Assembly: GCA_902773265.1 (NCBI GenBank)
Contig: CACYDZ010000339.1
Span: 1-5,070, forward strand
From: an uncultured Ruminococcus sp.
GTDB lineage: Bacteria > Bacillota > Clostridia > Oscillospirales > Acutalibacteraceae
Length of the DNA stretch: 5,070 bases
Direction of reading: 5' to 3'
Of this stretch, positions 1 through 5,070 are shown in pieces; the stretch's first letter is position 1, and every line of letters starts with the position of its first letter. The position numbers and the translations under genes are program-made. A model generated the notes under the pieces. It was not told where the DNA came from. It searched no databases and was given only the letters and a program-made list of their open reading frames with translations.

Positions 1-62
1 CGGTATATATTCATTTTCTTTCTGCAAGCGTCAACTACTCCATTCCTAAAACTGTGTTTCTT

Positions 63-91
63 ATCATAACATAATTATCGGCAATTATCAA
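63..91 (-). promoter_or_regulatory. Sigma-A-type promoter firing out of the left edge
   Basis: On the minus strand there is a -35 box TTGATA (86-91), a 17-bp spacer, and a -10 box TATGAT (63-68) preceded by TG in the extended -10 position. Both hexamers match the consensus at 5 of 6 positions and the spacing is ideal. Transcription would start near 55 and run leftwards out of the window. A possible ATG lies at 12-14 (minus strand) but only a weak GAAAG-type ribosome site precedes it, so the gene served cannot be named. The promoter lies beyond the operon terminator and the repeat pair, so it probably belongs to the next transcription unit, in the same orientation as the operon. Confidence 0.55.
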
Positions 92-110
92 CCATTTTTT
101 TCGCTCGAAG

Positions 111-212
111 TTAAAGGGCGTTGCCCTTTAAAATCCCACAAGGGGCTTTGCCCCTTGACCCCACAAACTTTTTGAAAAAAGTTTGACCAAAAACTTTCAG
201 TTGTCATAGCTG
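111..212 (-). repeat. Dispersed hairpin-rich repeat, copy 1 (inverted relative to copies 2 and 3)
   Basis: This non-coding stretch is a chain of short perfect hairpins: TTAAAGGGC/GCCCTTTAA (111-131, loop GTT), CAAGGGGC/GCCCCTTG (139-157, loop TTT) and AAACTTTTT/AAAAAGTTT (165-184), ending in AAAAACTTTCA and the motif TTGTCATAGCT (201-211). Positions 130-164 match the reverse complement of 5022-5056 over 35 bases without a mismatch, and similarity continues to the TTGTCATAGCT motif, found inverted at 4978-4988. It is also the imperfect inverted partner of 246-342. No reading frame is supported. The type resembles the extragenic palindromic repeats of Clostridia; whether it is mobile is not shown by this window. 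Confidence 0.8.
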
Positions 213-245
213 AAACTCAGATAGACAATCCGAACGAAGTGAGAT

Positions 246-342
246 TGAAAGTTTTTTGTCCACTTTTTTTCAAAAAAAGTGGGCGGGATTGTTAAGGGCG
301 GCAGCCCTTAACACAGGATTTTAAAGGGCGGTAGCCCTTTAA
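246..342 (+). repeat. Dispersed hairpin-rich repeat, copy 2 (head to head with copy 1)
   Basis: Read on the plus strand this is a diverged relative of the reverse complement of copy 1. It has TGAAAGTTTTT (246-256), a CCAC-T7-C-A7-GTGG hairpin (260-282), a GTTAAGGGC/GCCCTTAAC hairpin (291-312) and a TTAAAGGGC/GCCCTTTAA hairpin (321-342). The CAAGGGGC stem of copies 1 and 3 is replaced here by the GTTAAGGGC stem, so this is a variant unit. The 46-bp centre between copies 1 and 2 (200-245) shows no gene; it includes the TTGTCATAGCT end motif and a run containing CCGAACGAAGTGAG. As RNA, 189-256 could fold into a larger hairpin through the AAAAACTTTCA/TGAAAGTTTTT arms. Confidence 0.75.
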
Positions 343-358
343 CTCATCAAAATTCAAA

Positions 359-384
359 ACAAAATTTGCGTAAGCAAATTTTGT
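359..384. repeat. Perfect 11-bp hairpin between the terminator and the repeats
   Basis: ACAAAATTTGC (359-369) pairs with GCAAATTTTGT (374-384) across a GTAA loop on the plus strand. In the direction of the operon (minus strand) it comes straight after the terminator T-tract and is itself followed by TTTTGAATTTTG. It could act as a weak backup terminator or an RNA 3'-end stabiliser. The AT-rich stem makes it less convincing than the neighbouring terminator. Confidence 0.5.
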
Positions 385-390
385 CATAAC

Positions 391-430
391 AAAAAAGCGT
401 ATGGTAAAGAACAACTTCTCTATCATACGC
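391..430 (-). terminator. Intrinsic terminator of the four-gene operon
   Basis: On the minus strand the arms GCGTATGATAGAGAA and TTCTTTACCATACGC (397-430 on the plus strand) form a stem of about 15 bp with one A-C mismatch and one G-T pair around a four-base GTTG loop. The stem is followed by six T (391-396). It lies about 45 bp beyond the stop codon of the last gene, which fits an operon 3' end. The plus strand also has a T-rich run (431-439) after the hairpin, so the element could be bidirectional, though no rightward gene reaches it in this window. Confidence 0.85.
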
Positions 431-475
431 TTTCTTTTTACTTACAATTCCCCATTTACTATCTCATGTATACTA

Positions 476-1657
476 TTATATATTTGTTTCCAGCACTAGC
501 TCATAACTGTTATTTTTAAGTTTGTACTGTAATCCACCTTCCGACTCCGTCAATGCCGAAATCACTGTATCTTTATCATAACTGGCAAGACACTTACTCT
601 CCGTACCATCTATAACATAAATTTTCTGTTTTCCCTCTTCATCACACATTTGATAACACAATTTATCGCCAATAAATATAAAATCTGCCACATTTTTGGA
701 AACTAATTTCAACACTTCTTCGCCATCATCTGCATAACGGTAACAATACAATTCATTTTCACCGTTGGCAATAAACACCAAATTTCCTTTACTTTCTTTT
801 ACAGATTGATATTCAAAATTTTTTTCGTATAACACTGTTTTTACTTTCCAAGAGGTCACATCGACACAAAACAATATATCATTTTCCAAGATAAACAATT
901 TCGTTTCATCTGTGGAACGGAATGTTTGTACAAAATGATTGCCGTTCTTCATGGAAATTATCCAAAACTGCGTTTCTGTTGACAGCGGTATACCATTCTC
1001 GGTCAGTTGAAACACCAACTGTTGATTTTGCCACTGCAAGTCTGTTATCTGTGCATGACAAACATTAAATATCTCTTGATGACGATTTCCGTTCAAATCA
1101 CAACAGACTATTCTTCCGCATTGCTGATTTATCCTGAATGCATAATATAATTTCTCTCCCACAATACAAAATGCTGTAATATATTTTGCTATACATTGTA
1201 CCCGCTCTTGTTCAAAATCATAACGGCATATCCGTGACTTTCCATATTGAAAAATGATACCATTTTCTGTAACCCAGAAAATTCCTTCTTTCGGCAACGT
1301 AATCGCTGAAATTTCTTTGACCGATTGATTTCCTTCTTTTACGACAATTTTTCCTGACTGAAAAATATACTGCCTTTCTTCACTAATTATTGTATTCTGT
1401 GGAATTTTCCGTATTATCAGACCCTCTACACCATCTGATAACAGGATTTCCCTATCGTCTACGGTAATTTTATTGTCTTCAAACACAACCATAAAGGGAA
1501 AAGTACTGATATTTACTTCTTCAAATTTCTTCTTTTCCTTTGGCGTTTCTTTTGGCGGTGCTTTTTCTGTGACTTCTTCTTTTATTTTACGGTCGTTCTG
1601 TTTGGTTTCGGATTTTAAAGATTCAGTTTTTTTTAGGACTGTCTTCGGGCATGGCAT
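476..1657 (-). CDS. Beta-propeller-like protein with charged N-terminal linker (gene D)
   Basis: This is a 393-aa protein of unknown function. Residues 1-48 are low-complexity and rich in Lys, Glu and Pro, as in an interdomain linker. Residues from about 50 to the end are strand-rich, with recurring units of 40-50 residues of the type 'GxKLYY...GRIVCCDLNG' (167-190), 'NQQLVFQ...FWIISMKNG' (211-239), 'ENDILFCVD' (258-266), 'KGNLVFIANGENELYCYRY' (290-308) and 'GDKLCYQM...KIYVIDGTES' (330-354). These resemble DUF5050/WD40-like propeller blades, usually binding scaffolds. No signal peptide or membrane segment is seen. The start overlaps the end of gene C by 35 nt in another frame, and only a weak GTGGT precedes the ATG; the next in-frame Met is about residue 56. 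Translation probably depends on coupling to C or on a frameshift joining both. In a fusion, residues 11 onward would continue C. The coding call is firm; the fold is inferred from the repeat pattern. Confidence 0.75.
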   Translation of the reverse strand: MPCPKTVLKKTESLKSETKQNDRKIKEEVTEKAPPKETPKEKKKFEEVNISTFPFMVVFEDNKITVDDREILLSDGVEGLIIRKIPQNTIISEERQYIFQSGKIVVKEGNQSVKEISAITLPKEGIFWVTENGIIFQYGKSRICRYDFEQERVQCIAKYITAFCIVGEKLYYAFRINQQCGRIVCCDLNGNRHQEIFNVCHAQITDLQWQNQQLVFQLTENGIPLSTETQFWIISMKNGNHFVQTFRSTDETKLFILENDILFCVDVTSWKVKTVLYEKNFEYQSVKESKGNLVFIANGENELYCYRYADDGEEVLKLVSKNVADFIFIGDKLCYQMCDEEGKQKIYVIDGTESKCLASYDKDTVISALTESEGGLQYKLKNNSYELVLETNI

Positions 1658-2624
1658 TGACCACTTTTTCGGCTTCTGCTACTTTCTGACTGATAAGTTT
1701 CTTCAACTGCTTATTATATACCTCAACCAATGTCTTTACTGCACCGTATGCTTGCTCTTCTATCGTATCACTTGCCCAATAACAAGCATTGACAATATCT
1801 TTACCCAATTCTTCACATGCTTTACTGACATTATAGTAGCAATACATATCTTTGTATTTAGAGTTACCTCTCCAGTCTGTTCCTGCATATCTCTCCATAT
1901 CGTCTGTATCCAAATACATTTTGTAATCATTCAACGAATAATCCAACTTTCTCCTTACCGGAGAAATCAGTTCATCTGATACCAACTCACCCTTATTCAG
2001 CATTTTCCATACCAATGCATTATCGGGATAAACCTCTATCCGGGTAAAACTTTCCGACAATTCTTTACCTACAATGTTTTTCAGTTCGGATAATAATTTC
2101 GATACTTTCTTATTGATTTGCACATAGACACTCTTTTCTGCCTCATTTTTGGTATAATAAGGTTTCAGCAGGGACGCTCTGTACTCTGTAATAATTTTCA
2201 AGATAATCGCATCGATTTGTGAATACATACATCTTTCAAACTCTGCCAGACCTGCCCTTTCGGCTGCACTTTCACTGGAATACTCATAACGATGTTCCCC
2301 TGAACCTCTGTAATACCCTGCAGAATAATTTTCTCTTATAAATTTAAATTCGGATTCCCGTGGAAGAGTAAGTCCTTGAAAATTCTTTAATTTTTCCAGA
2401 ACTTTTTTCGCCTCAGCTTTTTTGCTTCCTTCTGTAAAAGCCACTGCTATCGCCTTGACATCACATACTGCAACAATTTTTTCTGCTTTTGATTGGTCAT
2501 CAATGAAACTACCTTTGACTATCTCTGCCAATCCGTCATCTGTTTCCGAAAAATATTCGGGGTACTGCAAATAACACAGTCCGCAACCTACACAATTTTT
2601 GCTTATGCTGAATTTTCCTGCCAT
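1623..2624 (-). CDS. Ferredoxin-domain protein with unknown helical C-terminal region (gene C)
   Basis: Residues 4-62 form a single-cluster [4Fe-4S] ferredoxin domain: CVGCGLC places Cys11, Cys14 and Cys17, and the fourth ligand is Cys54 in VCDVKAI, where family members have CPVxAI. Such free ferredoxins are about 60-80 aa; here the domain is fused to some 270 further residues. The rest is mostly helical, with an aromatic Tyr/Gly-rich patch at 100-116 (YSAGYYRGSGEHRYEY) and a conserved-looking YAGTDWRGNSKYKDMYCYY stretch at 246-264; I do not recognise it. Likely cytoplasmic, acting as a redox or iron-sulphur sensor or an electron donor; which one is unknown. The start is well supported by TAGGAGAGA (around 2632-2640), and gene B ends 21 bp upstream. 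The stop follows a run of eight A, beyond which gene D continues in another frame, so this may be the front part of a longer C-D protein. Confidence 0.9.
   Translation of the reverse strand: MAGKFSISKNCVGCGLCYLQYPEYFSETDDGLAEIVKGSFIDDQSKAEKIVAVCDVKAIAVAFTEGSKKAEAKKVLEKLKNFQGLTLPRESEFKFIRENYSAGYYRGSGEHRYEYSSESAAERAGLAEFERCMYSQIDAIILKIITEYRASLLKPYYTKNEAEKSVYVQINKKVSKLLSELKNIVGKELSESFTRIEVYPDNALVWKMLNKGELVSDELISPVRRKLDYSLNDYKMYLDTDDMERYAGTDWRGNSKYKDMYCYYNVSKACEELGKDIVNACYWASDTIEEQAYGAVKTLVEVYNKQLKKLISQKVAEAEKVVNAMPEDSPKKN
1627..1634 (-). other. A8 slippery run at the C/D junction, possible frameshift site
   Basis: On the minus strand the last codons of gene C are CCT AAA AAA AAC TGA, containing eight consecutive A. 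Gene D reads the same bases as CTA AAA AAA ACT GAA. A +1 (or -2) shift, through ribosomal slippage on AAA or RNA polymerase slippage to seven or ten A, would read ...Ser-Pro-Lys-Lys-Thr-Glu-Ser... and join residues 1-332 of C to residues 11-393 of D, about 715 aa. Runs of this length are known sites of transcriptional slippage and of indels or sequencing errors. A -1 shift would not give the fusion: it meets a stop after a few codons. Confidence 0.5.
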
Positions 2625-2645
2625 TTTTTGTTCTCTCCTATCCTT

Positions 2646-3443
2646 TTATGATGATAATACTTCATTGATTTCTTTGAGGTAATTTTCGCCTGTTTCAATC
2701 ATCTGTATCGCTTGTCGGCTAATCTTTCCATTTGCGTCTACAACGGGTATATTGACAATATCTGATACCGCTTTTGCTACATTGACACAAGTCATCAGAA
2801 CTCCTTTTTCATACTCACTGTAATTATGGATATTCAAGCCATTTTTGTCAATCGTTTTTCGGGTTTCCTCTATGGAACGTAAAAACATCATATTCATTTT
2901 TATCAGCAAATCAGCTATTCTGTCTGCTCTGGCAATCACAGAATCATACACTTCTACCATAGACTTGGCGTTTTCATATGCCACATTTGCTGCTCTCATC
3001 TGACTGTTTGCTGCTGATACTGTTCTTTCGGCTTCTTCTTTCATCAATCCGCCTATTCCACGAAAAAACCAACCACATACTAACTCCTTATCGGTAAACT
3101 CTTTCTTTACAGACAAACCAACTGCGGTAATATCAATCGGAATATGATTTACTATCATGAGTTCCGATTTGTCTTTACTGCTGATTTCGATTTTCTGTAT
3201 CTGACTGTACACTTCCACAAACTTCGGAAAAGTATTCTGAATGATGAAACGCTTCTTTCTTGCCACATTTGCTAATCTTTTATCCGTATACTGCGACTTA
3301 TGATAGAGAAGCTGTCTGGCTTCCTCTTCTCTTTCAAAAGCTCTTGAATATTTCTGCATGGCTTTTTCCGTCATTTTTATGGATTTATCCGCATCGTAAA
3401 AAGTTTTTGCCAACGCTGCTACTACCAATCCTTCGACTATCAT
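2646..3443 (-). CDS. Hypothetical helical protein with N-terminal hydrophobic patch (gene B)
   Basis: This is a 265-aa protein I do not recognise. It opens with a short hydrophobic stretch (MIVEGLVVAALAK), too short and weak for a confident membrane anchor. A charged helix rich in Lys, Glu and Arg follows (18-66), ending in RLANVARKKR. A strand-like middle part (83-112) leads to GWFFRGIGGLM (124-134), then a long predicted helix or coiled coil (about 135-200) with Ala-rich and Glu/Arg-rich heptad-like spacing. No catalytic motif is visible. The ATG at 3443 is preferred: AAAGGAAG (3452-3459) lies about 10 nt before it. A GTG at 3452 is in frame but overlaps that ribosome site and is less likely. 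It follows gene A by 18 bp and precedes gene C by 21 bp, so all are probably co-transcribed. A structural or adaptor role for the neighbouring nuclease-like and ferredoxin proteins is plausible but is inference. Confidence 0.88.
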   Translation of the reverse strand: MIVEGLVVAALAKTFYDADKSIKMTEKAMQKYSRAFEREEEARQLLYHKSQYTDKRLANVARKKRFIIQNTFPKFVEVYSQIQKIEISSKDKSELMIVNHIPIDITAVGLSVKKEFTDKELVCGWFFRGIGGLMKEEAERTVSAANSQMRAANVAYENAKSMVEVYDSVIARADRIADLLIKMNMMFLRSIEETRKTIDKNGLNIHNYSEYEKGVLMTCVNVAKAVSDIVNIPVVDANGKISRQAIQMIETGENYLKEINEVLSS

Positions 3444-3461
3444 AATTTTCACTTCCTTTCT

Positions 3462-4781
3462 CTATGAAAAACTGAATATCAAGGGTTTATCCAGTTGCTG
3501 TTCATATTCGTCTAAAGTCTTAAAGGCTACCGATTTCCCAAATAAAGACAATATTTTATCAATTCCTTGCGTAACACCGTTGAGGTCATAATTTTCTTCA
3601 CAAGCACATGATAAAATACGGTCAAATCCGCTTTGTACGGTTTTATCCCAACAAGCAAATTCCTGCTGAACAATTTGTTGGAATTTTTTCCGCTGTGCCG
3701 AAATTTCTGCCAAAGCCTCTCTTTCCAAGGTCTTTATCTGTTTTTCTTTACGCAAATAGTCATTTCGGTGCTGATAAACCTCATATACCCCCAGAATACC
3801 GCTGCAAGCCACTGTAGTGATGATTGTTCCTAAAATTTCTCCTACAACTCTTCCTGCTACTATACCTGCTCCTGTTCCTATAAACGGCATTGTCCCTGTT
3901 CCTAAAATTCCTCCCACGATACTGCCAATTTCTCCTCCGATTTCACTTCCTATCATACCTGCCACTATCACTGCACCTTTACTGCCGATTTCCTCAACAA
4001 ATTCTTTTCCGCTGATTTCACCACCGAAATATCGCATTGCCGAATCTTGTACAACGTTGGCTACAGTGATAATCTGTGCCAGCTGATTGCCCGAAATACT
4101 TTTCAACAACGTATTTCCGCTGTTTTTCAGATGTGTGTTGACAGCATGTTGCAACACTTGATAACTTCCTCCCGTAACTGCTGTTTTGAGCGTATGTTTC
4201 GCTATCGTAGAAGTTGCCTCTTGAAAAGATTTTTCCCCTGTTGCCACCTGTACCATTTCTTCTACCGCCTTTGCGGTAAGCGGTATGACCGAATTTATCA
4301 GCGTATCTTTCGCCCCACTGATAAAAAAATCTTTGGTTGCATTTTCAACAGTTTTTTTGGCAAATTTTCCGTGCAAAGTAACATTTGCTGAAAGAGTTTG
4401 CTTTATTGATGAATTGTTGACCATCGTTTTATTTGATTTTGATGCGTTTTCTGATTTGGAAAGAATTTGATAATTTTCACGGGAATTAGCTATCGTTTTG
4501 ACATCTTCATCGGTCAAAAAAGGATTATGTTTTGCTGAATCGTGAAATTCCTTTAACGACTTGATATGGTCTGTTTCCGCAGCATGTCTTGCCCATTTGG
4601 TATGGTATTTTTTCTTTGCGGAAGAATGACTTCTATGCAAGACCTGTCCGCTTTTGGGGTCTTTTATTGTTTTTTTACCCTCAAAAGTTTCATCTTTAAA
4701 TTGTTCTTTTTTTCGGGTATCGTCATACAGATTTCTATCATAGTTTTGTGTAACACCGTATGATTTGTTTTTGTTCTCCAT
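3462..4781 (-). CDS. HNH-like nuclease with glycine-zipper membrane-type segment (gene A)
   Basis: This is a 439-aa protein. Residues 1-45 are polar. Residues 46-120 form an HNH-like (beta-beta-alpha metal) motif: AETDHI (Asp71-His72), then a helical NPFLTDEDVKTIAN, then ENYQILSKSENASKSNK, placing Asn103 and Asn112 where HNH enzymes have their Asn and final Asn/His. The zinc-binding Cys pairs of many HNH proteins are absent. Residues 120-265 are mainly helical. Residues 268-335 are hydrophobic with about 18 Gly in GxxxG-type spacing, a glycine zipper able to insert in or bind membranes. Residues 336-375 are a charged helix, then a tail ends in KPLIFSFS. It is the first gene of the operon. The reading frame stays open upstream to an ATG at 4907, but that lies above the promoter and has no ribosome site. 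The ATG at 4781 follows AAAGGTGA well; an ATG at 4787 (AAGGA upstream) is possible. DNA cleavage near or at the membrane is an inference from the motif. Confidence 0.88.
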   Translation of the reverse strand: MENKNKSYGVTQNYDRNLYDDTRKKEQFKDETFEGKKTIKDPKSGQVLHRSHSSAKKKYHTKWARHAAETDHIKSLKEFHDSAKHNPFLTDEDVKTIANSRENYQILSKSENASKSNKTMVNNSSIKQTLSANVTLHGKFAKKTVENATKDFFISGAKDTLINSVIPLTAKAVEEMVQVATGEKSFQEATSTIAKHTLKTAVTGGSYQVLQHAVNTHLKNSGNTLLKSISGNQLAQIITVANVVQDSAMRYFGGEISGKEFVEEIGSKGAVIVAGMIGSEIGGEIGSIVGGILGTGTMPFIGTGAGIVAGRVVGEILGTIITTVACSGILGVYEVYQHRNDYLRKEKQIKTLEREALAEISAQRKKFQQIVQQEFACWDKTVQSGFDRILSCACEENYDLNGVTQGIDKILSLFGKSVAFKTLDEYEQQLDKPLIFSFS

Positions 4782-4977
4782 AACCATCACCTTTCCTTTT
4801 GCAGCAAAATTGATTTTTTTCTCTTTATCTATTATATCATCCCCGAAGACGATTACGATAGTATATACAGAAATCCTTTCACATTTATATTCACAATCAC
4901 ATCTCATAAAAAATCTACCTGAACAGTTGGAATTATTTTCTGAAATGTATAATGCGTAATGATAAAAAACAACCCAT
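4782..4977 (-). other. AT-rich upstream and leader region of the operon
   Basis: This stretch holds the ribosome site of gene A (AAAGGTGA, about 4787-4794), the short leader, the promoter at 4831-4858 and about 115 bp of AT-rich DNA up to the right-hand repeat. Beyond those I see no conserved riboswitch-like structure, no terminator before gene A and no convincing small gene. The reading frame of gene A stays open through part of it, but no start with a ribosome site supports translation there. Confidence 0.5.
4831..4858 (-). promoter_or_regulatory. Operon promoter with extended -10
   Basis: On the minus strand TGATATAAT (4831-4839) is a perfect extended -10 element (TG, one base, TATAAT). 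The best -35 at 16-bp spacing is TCGTAA (4853-4858), only three of six matches, as is usual when an extended -10 is present. The predicted start is near 4824, leaving a leader of about 40 nt to the ATG of gene A. No clear operator palindrome overlaps it. Confidence 0.7.
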
Positions 4978-5070
4978 AGCTATGACAATGAAAAGTTTTT
5001 GTTTTTTTTTTGAAAAAAGTGGTGGGGTCAAGGGGCAAAGCCCCTTGTGGGATTTTTAAGGGCGAAGCCC
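4978..5070 (+). repeat. Dispersed hairpin-rich repeat, copy 3 (cut by window end)
   Basis: Starting at AGCTATGACAA (4978-4988) the sequence repeats, in inverse orientation, the unit at 111-212: AAAAGTTTTT, a T10 run (5002-5011), GAAAAAAGT, then GTGGGGTC, CAAGGGGC/GCCCCTTG (5029-5047) and the start of an AAGGGC/GCCC hairpin cut by the window end. Positions 5022-5056 match 130-164 exactly as reverse complement. A 10-bp palindrome CATAGCTATG (4975-4984) sits at its inner edge. It lies upstream of the operon promoter, so with copy 1 it brackets the whole operon and its terminator. Confidence 0.8.

Noticed and set aside
111..342. CRISPR-like array
   Set aside because: The units are hairpins in opposite orientation with unequal spacing and no constant direct repeat with unique spacers; no cas gene is present.
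1473..1979. Plus-strand reading frame of 168 codons, Phe/Ile/Ser-rich
   Set aside because: It lies antisense over genes C and D, has no ribosome site, and its composition is that of the complement of Lys/Glu-rich coding sequence.
3817..4086. Plus-strand frame rich in Pro/Ile/Thr
   Set aside because: It is the antisense shadow of the glycine-zipper codons of gene A; the repetitive look comes from Gly and Ile codons read backwards.
4782..4907. 42-residue N-terminal extension of gene A from the ATG at 4907
   Set aside because: It lies upstream of the extended -10 promoter at 4831-4839 and has no ribosome site, while the ATG at 4781 follows AAAGGTGA.
4940..4972. Second upstream promoter (TTGTTT with TATACA)
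   Set aside because: The spacing is only about 15 bp and both boxes are poor compared with the extended -10 closer to gene A.
111..5070. Insertion sequence or transposon with terminal inverted repeats
   Set aside because: No transposase or integrase is encoded, no target-site duplication can be seen because the right copy is cut by the window end, and this type of repeat is probably dispersed through the genome.

Overview
The window is AT-rich DNA that looks like a low-GC Bacillota genome, most likely a gut-type Clostridia (Oscillospiraceae/Ruminococcaceae-like). The reasons are the AGGAG- and AAAGG-type ribosome binding sites, an extended -10 promoter, Lys/Ile/Glu-rich proteins, and dispersed repeats with stems such as CAAGGGGC-TTT-GCCCCTTG, a type I associate with such genomes. 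The taxon is an inference from style, not from a marker gene.

Layout: positions 1-110 hold a strong-looking leftward promoter for a gene outside the window. Positions 111-342 hold two head-to-head copies of a hairpin-rich repeat. Positions 359-430 hold a hairpin and then an intrinsic terminator facing the operon. Positions 476-4781 are one tightly packed operon on the minus strand, read right to left. Its promoter is a TGATATAAT extended -10 at 4831-4839. A third copy of the repeat closes the window at 4978-5070, inverted relative to the leftmost copy, with a 35-bp exact match between them.

In transcription order the operon encodes: (A) a 439-aa protein with an N-terminal HNH-like nuclease motif, a long glycine-zipper membrane-type segment and a helical tail; (B) a 265-aa mostly helical protein of unknown function; (C) a 333-aa protein with an N-terminal single-cluster [4Fe-4S] ferredoxin domain fused to an unknown helical region; (D) a 393-aa protein with a charged Pro/Lys/Glu-rich linker followed by beta-propeller-like repeats. 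C and D overlap by 35 nt around a run of eight A residues at the stop codon of C, and D has no convincing ribosome binding site. Loss of one A would fuse C and D into a single protein of about 715 aa.

I recognise none of the four as a characterised gene and no named system with this combination. There is no transposase, integrase, tRNA, rRNA or CRISPR array. A compact single-promoter cassette pairing a putative nuclease/membrane protein with an iron-sulphur (possible redox-sensing) protein and a propeller (possible recognition scaffold), bracketed by repeats, is compatible with an accessory conflict or defence module. That role is inference only.
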